Part shown: positions 52,976 to 60,694 of the stretch, piece by piece
How positions within the stretch are numbered: the stretch's first letter is position 1
Layout of the letters: every line of letters begins with the position of its first letter
From: Kitasatospora xanthocidica
Lineage (GTDB): Bacteria > Actinomycetota > Actinomycetes > Streptomycetales > Streptomycetaceae
Assembly (NCBI RefSeq): GCF_014656195.1
Contig: NZ_BNBY01000024.1
Coordinates: 62,001-126,000 of the forward strand
DNA length: 64,000 nucleotides
Direction of reading: 5' to 3'
Program-made: the position numbers and the translations under genes
The notes under the pieces: model-generated
The model's input: the letters and a program-made list of their open reading frames with translations, nothing else
Database searches by the model: none
Told to the model about the DNA's origin: nothing

Positions 52976-53445
52976 CTACAGGGTATGGGCCGTGCACGCG
53001 GAGCAACAGACGTCGGCATGCTGTCCTTGACGGACTGTCCGACGCCCGTACCGCGAACGCCGCGCTGCGTCCGTGTTGGTCGTGTCGGGGCTCGGTCGGC
53101 GGGAAGGCGGGCCCGGAGCTGGAGCTGTGGGTGAAGGCTGGCCCGGACCGGTTGGAGTGCCCGCAGTGCGTCAGCGACCGGGAGGTGGAGGAGCTGGGGC
53201 CGATGGTGCTGCCCGCCCCGGCCAAGCGTGAGCTGGTGGCCGCGCCGGTGTCCGTTCCGGGCGATCCGTGGTGGGAGGTACCGGTGTTCCACGCCAAGCT
53301 CTACCCGGGGCGGAAGCATCCGGGCATTGTGACAGCTGTGCTCTCCGCTCGGGATCTTGCTCTCCGCTGTGCCGTGGAGGGCGTCCGGGACGGCTTTGAT
53401 GACGGCAGTGCCGGGTCGGGTGGCGAGTTCGGGGCTTACGTGTGA
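52915..53445 (+). CDS. Uncertain small protein with a CxxC...CxxC zinc-ribbon-like pattern
   Basis: The frame contains CWSCRGSVGGKAGPELEL and LECPQCVSDREVEELGP, a CxxC-x26-CxxC pattern, followed by WWEVPVFHAKLYPGRKHPGI and LALRCAVEGVRDGFDDG before a stop. The first 50 codons overlap the antisense of the fused pseudogene and look non-coding, and no good start is visible near 53070. It is therefore either a truncated gene or a false frame. No family recognised. Confidence 0.35.
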   Translation: MAPTAMTPPMTVPTIVPQPTSTGYGPCTRSNRRRHAVLDGLSDARTANAALRPCWSCRGSVGGKAGPELELWVKAGPDRLECPQCVSDREVEELGPMVLPAPAKRELVAAPVSVPGDPWWEVPVFHAKLYPGRKHPGIVTAVLSARDLALRCAVEGVRDGFDDGSAGSGGEFGAYV

Positions 53446-54065
53446 CTTGCGTGTGTTGCCACGATGCGGAACAGGTCGAGGAGCAGCAGGATGTCGACTG
53501 CAATGCCTGCGATCAGCATGCGGCTCGTCGATCGGAGCAGGGCCGTGGCGCCGAGGATGATCCCGGTGACAAGGAGGGCGAGGGAGGTGGCGAGGATCAG
53601 GTAGTAGACGGAGTTCGGGGCGTCCTGGCTGGCGACCAGGCCGGCGCCGATGCTGGCGACGAGGAACTGGGGCAGGCCAAACAGCCAGACGGTGGCGGTC
53701 CTGCCGCTGGCAGGGCGGGGGCGCGGTGGCCTGGCCGGGGCGTACGGCGGGGGCTGGGACGGGGGGCCCGCGGGCATGGTTGGCATTGTGGGCCGGGCGG
53801 TGCTCAGGGCTGCTTGGAGAAGCTGCCCGAAGGCGGGGTCGTGGGAGATCTCGTCCACCAGGATGCTGCGGACGATGTCCGCCGCCCCGCCTCCTCCTCC
53901 CTCGGTGTCGAGCCGGAAGAGCGCGGCGGTGCCGAGCTGGGTGCGGCCGAGTCGCTCGCGCAGGAGCGCGGTCAGGTCCTCGCTTGGCACCCCCGGCGTT
54001 CTCGCGTAGGTGGCTGAGTTCACGAGTCCGTCGACTGCGGCTGCGGCCAACTCCCTTATGTCCAA
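53436..54065 (-). CDS. Membrane protein with four C-terminal helices
   Basis: 209 residues from TTG 54065, with GAGGGGGAA 6 nt upstream; no in-frame ATG or GTG fits. The N-terminal 100 residues are soluble and helical (DIRELAAAAVDGLVN, EDLTALLRERLGRTQLGTAA). A Pro-rich linker (PAGPPSQPPPYAPARPPRP) follows, then hydrophobic segments: VWLFGLPQFLVASIGAGLVA, SVYYLILATSLALLVTGIIL and MLIAGIAVDILLLLDLFRIV. Unknown family. It sits 330 bp from the abortive-infection gene on the same strand and could belong to the same accessory cargo. Confidence 0.65.
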   Translation of the reverse strand: MDIRELAAAAVDGLVNSATYARTPGVPSEDLTALLRERLGRTQLGTAALFRLDTEGGGGGAADIVRSILVDEISHDPAFGQLLQAALSTARPTMPTMPAGPPSQPPPYAPARPPRPRPASGRTATVWLFGLPQFLVASIGAGLVASQDAPNSVYYLILATSLALLVTGIILGATALLRSTSRMLIAGIAVDILLLLDLFRIVATHASHT

Positions 54066-54394
54066 AGCATATTCCCCCTCGTAGATGCCAACCGTGATGG
54101 TACGGATCGAGACTAGTGCGCACCAGTGGGCTCAGGTGTGGCGGGTCGGTGGTTCGCTGGTTGATCTTGTTGGCTGTCTGTGGGTTTGGTGGATGGTTGA
54201 GAATTCTGGACCGGTGGTTGGTCTGGTGGTTTGGGGCTGGGGGCCAGTTCCGTCGGGGTGTTCGGCTGGGTGTCTGGGGCGTTGGCCTGCGTAGTTGTGT
54301 GGTTGGTTGAGAAGTTCTGGATGGCCTGAGAAGCGGTGGGGTTTCTCGCAGTTGTGATGAGAGCCCTGTTTGTCTTCTTGGGGTTCGGGGCTTG
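54066..54394. other. T/G-rich non-coding stretch with a repeated motif
   Basis: Base composition departs sharply from the window: the plus strand is rich in T and G with few C. A motif ggttgagaa(g)ttctgga occurs twice, at about 54193-54210 and 54303-54320. No ORF here has a start context. It may be foreign DNA, a transposon-end region or a non-coding RNA; nothing identifies which. Confidence 0.45.
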
Positions 54395-55384
54395 TCAGAG
54401 GCCGGCGCGGTGTTTCAAGTCGTTGATCGTTGCTTGCCAGCTCTGTTGTGCGGTCGCGGGGATTTGGGATGTGACGGCTTCCATGGAGGTGACCGTGGCG
54501 GTGGGGCGGTACTGGAACTCGACCGACCAGGAGGAGTCTGTGAGGAGAGCGCGGAGCTCGTTGACGGCGCGGTCCGGCGCGGTGTGGTCCCTCAGGAGGA
54601 CGAGTGCGCTGGGTGCGCTGTGGTCCGGGTCGGTGAACACCTGGCCGTCGGGGTTGATGAATAGTCCTTGGAGGGCGGCTTCGCGGTAGGGGTCTGGCCA
54701 TAGGCTGGGATTTTTGGCGACTGCTTCGATTCCCTCTATGCGGACGTTGAAGGTTGCTCTGGCTGCTCGCTGTCCAACCGCGAGCCCGAGTGCGCGTTGC
54801 TCCGGTTCGTCGAGTTTGGTGATGTTGGCGGCGGTCAGCCGCTGCGTGAGGTCGCCGCTGTAGAAGCTCTCGCCGTCGAGGAGGCCGGAGATGAGGGGCT
54901 GTACCGCCCCCAGGAGCACGATGTGCAGCCTGGCCAGTGCCCATCGCGTCCAGATCAGTGCCCCGTGGACGGATGCCTCGACCACTTCGTCGGTGACGGT
55001 GTGGACGACCGCGCGTCCGTGTCCCGTGCCAAACCGGTTGCGCAGTTCACGCAGTTGGCTCGCCATTCGCCTTGCGGCGTCGGGGATCTGCCGCAGCGGG
55101 TCGTTGCCGGCCAGCTCCGGACCGATGGCATGCTCGACGGTCTTGTGAGCTGAGGTCAGTACCTGGAGGTAGTCCGCGTTGTCTCCACTGGGCTTCCCCG
55201 CCGCAGCGAGCGTTACCCGGGACACGGACTCGACCAGTTCCTTGGCGGAGCCGACAAGCAGTGGGCGGTCGTTGTCGGCGGCTGCCCGTCTGAGCCGGTT
55301 GTAGGCGTCGGTGATGGCGCCCCAGCTTTCCTCTCGTAGCCACTGCGCACGGGGGAGGGGTTCGTCGGTCAGTCTGTGAATCAC
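54395..55384 (-). CDS. Abortive-infection family protein (Abi C-terminal domain type)
   Basis: 329 residues. The N-terminal half is helical (WGAITDAYNRLRRAAADND, LLVGSAKELVESVSRVTLAA) and carries the hallmark LRELRNRFGTGHGRAV at about 113-128, the conserved RNxxGTGHG motif of Abi_C proteins found in phage-defence abortive systems. The C-terminal half (about 180-329) is a distinct alpha/beta domain with SALVLLRDHTAPDRAVNELR and SWSVEFQYRPTATVTSMEAV. The reaction is unknown; family members are thought to act on RNA or nucleotides during infection. It is flanked by unrelated accessory genes and lies left of the transposition block, suggesting defence cargo. Confidence 0.78.
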   Translation of the reverse strand: MIHRLTDEPLPRAQWLREESWGAITDAYNRLRRAAADNDRPLLVGSAKELVESVSRVTLAAAGKPSGDNADYLQVLTSAHKTVEHAIGPELAGNDPLRQIPDAARRMASQLRELRNRFGTGHGRAVVHTVTDEVVEASVHGALIWTRWALARLHIVLLGAVQPLISGLLDGESFYSGDLTQRLTAANITKLDEPEQRALGLAVGQRAARATFNVRIEGIEAVAKNPSLWPDPYREAALQGLFINPDGQVFTDPDHSAPSALVLLRDHTAPDRAVNELRALLTDSSWSVEFQYRPTATVTSMEAVTSQIPATAQQSWQATINDLKHRAGL

Positions 55385-55484
55385 AGGGCGATCATCTTCC
55401 CATCTGTGGTCGCCGGGGCCCGTCGCCGAGGACGCTGACCTGCTCGATGTGGGCCGCGTGGCGGTTGCGTCAGTAGCCGTCTGG

Positions 55485-56363
55485 TCAAAGGGTGGCGTTG
55501 GTGGTGCGGCGTCGGCGGCGAAGGTCGCGTTGGGCTTGGGCGCGGGCGCATTCCCGGGAGCAGTATTTGACGCCGGTGGTGCGGTGTTGGCCGTATTCGG
55601 CGCGGCCGCGCTGGCGTACGAAGTTGCGGCCGCAGTTCTCGTTGGCGCACCGGCGCACGGTGGCTTCCTCTACGAGGTGGTTGTACAGCTGAAGGAAGGC
55701 CACCGAGAGGATGGTGGGGTCGCGGTCGGCCAGGTTTCCCACTCCGATGCTGAACCGGCCCAGTGCCCTGTTCAGCACCTGCTCGAGTGCGTGGATGCGG
55801 CCGTCGATGAGGAGCTCACGCAGGTGATCGAGGGAATGCGGCCACGGCGTCTCGCTGACCTCCAGGTTCTCCGATTGGCTGTCGGCGAGGGCCTCTTCGG
55901 TGATCTCGGGCTCGACTAGGGCTTCGAGACCGCCTTCACGCTGGCAGGCGATCCAGGTGGCAACGGCGTCCTGAGCGGTCTCCAGGTAGATCCTGATGAC
56001 GTCTTTGTGTACGGCGAAAGGGTAGGGCTGCTCGTCGCTGTCGGCTTCGGGAAGCTTCTGGAGCGCTTCCCAGATCTCCGGGGTGTCGATGTGGAGGTCC
56101 TCCCGGTCGGTGCCGAAGAGCGAACCGTAGGCCGTGAACAGCGCCGCCGTGCCTTCGAGGTCGTCGGCCCGGACCTCCATGAGCTCGCGCAGGTAGAAGT
56201 CGTCCGGCAGATAGACCAGTTCGCGGTCTTGGGGGACCGGAGTCCACAGTAGCCAGTCGCCCTTGATCCGGACGTCTTTGATACGGCGTGCGATCGGGGG
56301 GACGGGGATGACGGTGTCAGGCCAGAGCGTGGGACGAAAACGTGGGTCAACGTATGCCGACAT
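55485..56363 (-). CDS. CGNR-like zinc-ribbon protein, unknown role
   Basis: 292 residues. The body is helical and acidic ([60 protein letters not shown]). The C-terminus has a zinc-binding pattern: [15 protein letters not shown], then [14 protein letters not shown] and a basic RRRRR tail. This is like CGNR-type treble clefs that bind nucleic acid. It is divergent from the nuclease-like gene across an 80-bp region with direct repeats, so it may regulate that pair. No family name assigned. Confidence 0.65.
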   Translation of the reverse strand: MSAYVDPRFRPTLWPDTVIPVPPIARRIKDVRIKGDWLLWTPVPQDRELVYLPDDFYLRELMEVRADDLEGTAALFTAYGSLFGTDREDLHIDTPEIWEALQKLPEADSDEQPYPFAVHKDVIRIYLETAQDAVATWIACQREGGLEALVEPEITEEALADSQSENLEVSETPWPHSLDHLRELLIDGRIHALEQVLNRALGRFSIGVGNLADRDPTILSVAFLQLYNHLVEEATVRRCANENCGRNFVRQRGRAEYGQHRTTGVKYCSRECARAQAQRDLRRRRRTTNATL

Positions 56364-56443
56364 GGCGTCAGCTTAGCGGGTAGCGTAGTAGTACGGAAGC
56401 GTCGGTTTTAGTACCACGGAAGTGTGTTGAGGGGGAGGGCCGC
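56364..56443. promoter_or_regulatory. Short divergent promoter region with repeated TAGTAC...CGGAAG elements
   Basis: Two copies of a TAGTAC/CGGAAG(T/C)GT element occur at 56389-56402 and 56409-56425, the second with a 3-nt insertion. The CGGAAG cores are 23 bp apart. Lying between divergent starts, they look like paired operators or overlapping promoters. Confidence 0.5.
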
Positions 56444-56923
56444 GTGGCCGACTGGACCCACCGCAAAGCGATCGGGGACCGGCACGAACAGCACGTCATG
56501 CACGAACTCGAACGCCGTGGCTGGACGGTCCACCCGTTCGGCCAGGGCACCTATCCGCCGGCGATCCAGGCCGCGCTGCGCCTCACCGACTCGCCCCTGC
56601 GGCAGCTGCCCGACATGATCGCCGCGCGGGGCATGCAGGTCGTCTGCATCGACGCCAAGACCTCGCTGGGCAGCGCGGACTCCCACCGCTTCTCCGTCTC
56701 TCGCAAAAGCCTGGTGGCGGGCCTCCAGTTCACAGCCATCAGCGTCTCGATCCCGCTGTACTACGTCTTCGGTGACCTGAGGGTCCTGACTCCCTCGGAG
56801 GTGGCGTTCTACAGCGGCTACGGGCACCATCACCCGGGCGGCTCCTACTACCTGGTGACCACCCAGCAGGCGCATGGTTTCGATGACGTCTTCGGCACGG
56901 GCGGGCTTCGGCAGGCGGGCTGA
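56444..56923 (+). CDS. PD-(D/E)XK nuclease-like protein
   Basis: 159 residues from GTG 56444, preceded by GGGGGAGGG. The core resembles small PD-(D/E)XK nucleases of the Holliday-resolvase/restriction type. Glu in GDRHEQHVMHELERRGW sits on the first helix. LPDM (Asp57) and CIDAKTS (Asp70-Ala-Lys72) form the metal site, followed by a helix with Gln/Arg. Such proteins cut DNA at flaps, junctions or specific sites. It sits among accessory genes left of the Tn7-like block. Which substrate it cuts is not predictable. Confidence 0.6.
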   Translation: MADWTHRKAIGDRHEQHVMHELERRGWTVHPFGQGTYPPAIQAALRLTDSPLRQLPDMIAARGMQVVCIDAKTSLGSADSHRFSVSRKSLVAGLQFTAISVSIPLYYVFGDLRVLTPSEVAFYSGYGHHHPGGSYYLVTTQQAHGFDDVFGTGGLRQAG

Positions 56924-57307
56924 CTGGTGGGGATCAGCGGAACGCGCAGATAGCCGGGTCATGCGGCCCTGGCGTACGACGGCAGGTCTTTCCTGCCGGT
57001 GCCGGAGTGTTCGCCGCGGCCGCCGGGCCGTCCGGTGGGGCCGGCTGGTGCAGGCTCGGGGCGGCGGACCGCAGGGAGGGGTTCAGTTTTCGGTTGGCGG
57101 TCGTTCGCGGGTTTGTCGTACCCGGTCGGGACAGTAGTTGTGGACGTGATGGCCCGTCGTGCCAGCGCTAATGGAGATCCATGCGCGCTGGCAGGGCGGG
57201 CCCTTTGACGTGGGCCCGCGTGGATGCTGCACGAAGGAGTACGCAGTGGGACCCGCATCTACCGGTCGTCCGGTTGCAGTCGTATCTTGCCGCCGTGGCG
57301 GTGCCGC
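56924..57307. other. Gap before the IstA-like gene pair
   Basis: No supported gene; all frames are short or Arg/Pro-rich. It lies upstream of the rightward pair at 57308 and should contain their promoter. Confidence 0.35.
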
Positions 57308-57535
57308 ATGACGCTGAGCGAGCTCTCCGCGACGGTGACGGCCGGCGGGGGTCTTTTGGCGGCCCTGTACTACCTGGGCCGTCGGGTGCTGAGGGGTCTG
57401 GAGGCCCTTCTGCTGGCCGTGGTTCCTGTCATCGCCGCGCTGAGCGAGGTGCGCCGGGCGTGGCGGGAGCCGGGCCGCCATGCCATCGAAGCGGCGGATG
57501 CGAGCGAGGAGGGCGAGCGGCGTGTTCTCCTCTGA
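57308..57535 (+). CDS. Small single-helix membrane protein overlapping the IstA-like gene
   Basis: 75 residues from ATG 57308 (MTLSELSATVTAGGGLLAAL). One hydrophobic region (residues 12-45) is followed by a charged tail ending EEGERRVLL. Its last 56 bp overlap the start of the IstA-like gene in another frame, a tight coupling. The ribosome site is weak. No family recognised; it may be part of the transposon's accessory set. Confidence 0.45.
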   Translation: MTLSELSATVTAGGGLLAALYYLGRRVLRGLEALLLAVVPVIAALSEVRRAWREPGRHAIEAADASEEGERRVLL

Positions 57536-58694
57536 GGCTTGGGCCCGGGTGCGTCTTCTGCACGAGGGCGGCATGCCGATCAAGCAGATCGCACACCGTG
57601 AGGGGATGGCGCCGAACACGGTGCGCCGCCTCGTCCGCGCGGCGGAAGCCCCCCGCTACCGGCGGTCGCCGCGCCCCCCGGTCTCGGCCCCGTTCGAGGC
57701 CCGGATCCTGCGCCTGCTGAAGGAGCAGCCCTCCCGGTCTGCTGCGGAGATCGGCCGCCGGATCAGGTGGCCGGCGTCGCAGAGCCTGCTGCGGGCCGAG
57801 GTGGCGCGCTTGCGTCCTTTGGTGACGGTGCCGGTACTGCGACAGCGTCTCGTGCCAGAACTGGCGCCGGGCTGGGCGGAGTGCGGTCTGTGGCTGCCCG
57901 AGGGCCCGGTAGAGGTGGGGGCCGGGCAGCGGCGCCGCTGCCCGGTCGTGCTGATGGTCGCCGGGGACTCCGGCCGGCTGGCAGCCCGGGCAGCGGTGTC
58001 ATCGAAGCTGTCGGACGTGTGGGCCGCTCAGCATCACCTTCTCCATGAGTGGGGCGGCGTGCCGCACACGGTGCGCTGGGATCCCCAGGGCATCGATGTG
58101 CCGTCATGGAGCTGGGACGAGGGAACTGGCTGGTCCACTTACCGGATGCAGGCCGAGCTGGGCAGCACCACGGTCGAGTTCGTCGACGAGGGAACCACCG
58201 TGTCGAACCTGCTGGCGACCGCCCGTCGGTATCTCACGGCGGCCTGCCCACCGGATCGTTCTTTCACATCGCCGGAGGACCTTGCCGCCGCCCTGCACAC
58301 GTGGCAGGAGGACTTCCACAGATCTTGGGATCCTGACCGGACAGCGCGCTGGGCCGCTGAGCGCTCTGCCCTGTTCGGGGGTCCTTCAGCTGCCCATCCG
58401 CTGCTCCAGCCGCCTCCGGACAGCCACCGTACCCGGGTGCAGCCGGACTCCGCCGGGTACGTGCGAGCCGCAGGCAACGACTACCTGGTGGGCGAATGGG
58501 GAGCACGGCGCCGGCTCACCGTGAAGGTCACCGACGTCGAGGTGGTGATCTGCAGTGGCGGCTACCACGCCGGTGGTTTCCACACCGTCGTCTATGCCCG
58601 CTCCTGGGCCCAGAGGATGCAGGTCACGGTTCCGCTGCGCCATGAGCTGATAGAGCCCAGCAGCGGCGTGCGGAGGGAAGTGGACGGTCCCTGA
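57480..58694 (+). CDS. IS21 IstA-like protein with an inactivated catalytic core
   Basis: 404 residues from ATG 57480. The N-terminal helix-turn-helix is IstA-like (SSEAWARVRLLHEGGMPIKQ, then PNTVRRLVRAAEAPRYRR). The DDE core is recognisable by context but altered. The first Asp motif, normally AxCDLWFP, is AECGLWLP with Gly136. The second region, HEWGGVPHTVRWDPQG, keeps its Asp. The third Glu motif (KGxVER) is replaced by DEGTTVSNLLATARRYL. The C-terminal strand-rich region (DSAGYVRAAGNDYLVGEWGA) follows the usual IstA tail. No IstB ATPase gene is present. It should bind DNA but not cut it. It converges on the TnsABC-TniQ block with 23 bp between stops. Confidence 0.75.
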   Translation: MPSKRRMRARRASGVFSSEAWARVRLLHEGGMPIKQIAHREGMAPNTVRRLVRAAEAPRYRRSPRPPVSAPFEARILRLLKEQPSRSAAEIGRRIRWPASQSLLRAEVARLRPLVTVPVLRQRLVPELAPGWAECGLWLPEGPVEVGAGQRRRCPVVLMVAGDSGRLAARAAVSSKLSDVWAAQHHLLHEWGGVPHTVRWDPQGIDVPSWSWDEGTGWSTYRMQAELGSTTVEFVDEGTTVSNLLATARRYLTAACPPDRSFTSPEDLAAALHTWQEDFHRSWDPDRTARWAAERSALFGGPSAAHPLLQPPPDSHRTRVQPDSAGYVRAAGNDYLVGEWGARRRLTVKVTDVEVVICSGGYHAGGFHTVVYARSWAQRMQVTVPLRHELIEPSSGVRREVDGP

Positions 58695-58717
58695 ACACGG
58701 ACCGGGCAGGCCTGGGG

Positions 58718-59663
58718 TTAGTGGGTGTGGTGGCGGGTCCAGGTGGTGAGGAGGTCACCGGGTAGTGGGGTGAGGCGGGGCAGGCCGAGCGCGGCTGCCG
58801 TGGTGTTGAGGAATGCGCGTACGGCCGGGTGGGGGCGGCCGTGGCGGGGTGCGGGGAACAGGGCGGTGGTGGCCAGGTTCCGGGCGAGGGTGACGGTTTC
58901 GGGGTAGGTGACGGCGTCACGGGCCAGGAGTGTCCAGGAGCCGGTCACGGGCTTCACGTCGGGGTTGGTGGCCTGGAGGAGGCGTCGGCGGTGCTGCCAG
59001 CGGGCGGTGAGGGTGGCGTGGGTGCAGTGGTCGTGCCAGCGGGTGGTGACCGCGGTGGCCCAGGTCCACGCGTCCGCGGTGTCTGTGCGCCGGTGTAGGC
59101 GCTGGTGGCCCGTGTGGGCGCGGGTGAGTTCGGGGAGCACGGCGGTACTGAGGCTGTGGTGCGGGCCGGCGGCCCAGCGGTGGTGGCGCGGACACAGCCG
59201 TGTGTGGTCGGGCAGGTAGGCCAGGGCCCGGTTGGTGGTGCCGTGGGTGCGGCGCAGGGTGCAGGTGGGGCAGGCCCGCGCGGGAGCCTCGTGGGCCCCG
59301 AGCCCGCGCCAGGCGGCGTGGCCGCCTGTGCGGCCGGGGCGGGCGGTGACTGGGGGGGAGGGCGTTCAGGCGGGGCAGGGCGCGGGTGAGGTGGTGGTGG
59401 GGGACGCGGGTGAACACGGCGAGGTGGTGCTGCGCCGTGTGGTCGAGGTGGATCTCGGATCCTCCTGGCGTGTGGCCGGGGCGGCCGGTGGTGGTGATGT
59501 TCAGGCCGTCCAGGAGGTAGGGCGGGGGCAGGTGGTGGGCCTGGGCGAGGCGGGAAAGCCAGGAGGCGGTGCTCTCCGACGGCAGGGGCCGGACGTCCTG
59601 GGTGGTGGGCACGGGGGCCGGCAGCGCGGGGTGCGCTGCCCGGCCCGGGTGGGCGCCGCTCAC
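58718..59663 (-). pseudogene. TniQ/TnsD-like target-selection protein with a frameshift in a 7-C run
   Basis: From GTG 59663 (overlapping the ATPase stop, GTGA) the frame begins like TniQ proteins: RPLPSESTASWLSRLAQAHH, matching the PxxxESxxSWLxRLA start. The frame is lost at seven consecutive C (59352-59358 on the plus strand). Deleting one C restores PVTARPGRTGGHAAW, then the zinc-binding RACPTCTLRRTH, TRLCPRHHRW, which is the CxxC...CxxHxxW motif of TniQ/TnsD. The restored protein runs to 58718, about 314 residues. It may be a sequencing error, programmed slippage or true loss. TniQ guides TnsC/TnsB to the target. Confidence 0.72.
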
Positions 59664-60694
59664 CTCGGGCCGGGCGGTCGGCGTCGGGCCCGGTGGGTGG
59701 GGCGGTGGTGTTCTTCGGCGAGGTGGTCGAGGGTGATCGCGTCCAGGGAGGTCTTGGTGATCTTCTCGGTGCCGTCGACGATGGCGGTGATCGCGGCTTC
59801 GCGGATGAGGCGGGAGAGGCTGCCGATCCGGCCGGCGGTCCGCTCGTGCAGGTAGGGGGCCAGGCGCCGCAGGGAGCCGGGGCGGTGGGCGGTGAGGTCG
59901 AGGGCGTTCTCGAACGCGGCCACGGTGGAACGGAACGGCGTCTGGGGGCCGTGGCGGGCGGGCAGGGGGTCGCAGTCGACCAGCGAGGCGCGCCCGGCGA
60001 GCTGGGCGCCGCGCACGCCGGAGAACAGCGGGGTGTCGGTGACGTCGACGCCGGCGTACACGAACGTCGCGGGTAGCCGTTCGGAGAGGTCTTTGAGGAA
60101 GTCGGCGGCCTCGGCGCCGCCTGTGGTGCGGGGGTTGAGGCGGTGGATCTCGTCCACGAGGACCAGGCTCACCCCCAGGCTGGTGTACATGCTGCAGACG
60201 GTCGCGGTGAGCAGGGCCTGGGTCATGCGCGGGCCGACCGGCAGGCCGACGAAGCGGGCGAACTCGGCAGCCAGGCTCTTGGCGCTCGCGCCGGGCGGCA
60301 CCAGGATGTACGCGACCGGCGCCCGCCCGGGGACGGGACTGTGGGACAGGGACCGCTGGTGCAGCTCGTAGGTGCGCCCGACTTCCTGCAGGGCGGTGCT
60401 CTTGCCGGTGGTGGGCGGCCCGGTGACGATCAGTCCGGGGCGGGCGGTGCCGTCCTGGTGGCGCCCGAGCAGTGTGAGGGTGCGCACGCTGGCGGTGATC
60501 TTGTCGAGGGCCGGGGTGCGTACGACGACGAACCGGGAGTGGTAGGCCAGCCGCTGGGCGGCGCTGCGCCGGGGTCCCTCGGGTGAGGGCGGTGCGGGTC
60601 GTTTGCGGTCGACGAAGCGCCGCCATTCCTCCCAGGTGGTGGGCGTCGCGCTCCCGGCCTGGGCCGCGGGCTGACGGGCGGTCGGGGTCACCAC
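59660..60694 (-). CDS. TniB/TnsC-like AAA+ ATPase
   Basis: 344 residues, overlapping TnsB by 7 bp and TniQ by 4 bp. Walker A is GPPTTGKST (Lys98), Walker B LVLVDEIHRL (Asp181-Glu182), then a sensor-like TFVYAGVDVTDTPLF and an arginine-rich AAA lid (HERTAGRIGSLSRLIREAAI). The N-terminal 60 residues (EEWRRFVDRKR, HSRFVVVRTP) precede the nucleotide-binding core, as in TniB. It assembles on target DNA and passes it to TnsB; TniQ is the usual partner. All ATPase residues are intact. Confidence 0.88.
   Translation of the reverse strand: MVTPTARQPAAQAGSATPTTWEEWRRFVDRKRPAPPSPEGPRRSAAQRLAYHSRFVVVRTPALDKITASVRTLTLLGRHQDGTARPGLIVTGPPTTGKSTALQEVGRTYELHQRSLSHSPVPGRAPVAYILVPPGASAKSLAAEFARFVGLPVGPRMTQALLTATVCSMYTSLGVSLVLVDEIHRLNPRTTGGAEAADFLKDLSERLPATFVYAGVDVTDTPLFSGVRGAQLAGRASLVDCDPLPARHGPQTPFRSTVAAFENALDLTAHRPGSLRRLAPYLHERTAGRIGSLSRLIREAAITAIVDGTEKITKTSLDAITLDHLAEEHHRPTHRARRRPPGPR

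Noticed and set aside
54085-54310. Trp/Gly/Val-rich short frames resembling membrane peptides
   Set aside because: They arise from the T/G-rich composition; no start context or amphipathic pattern.
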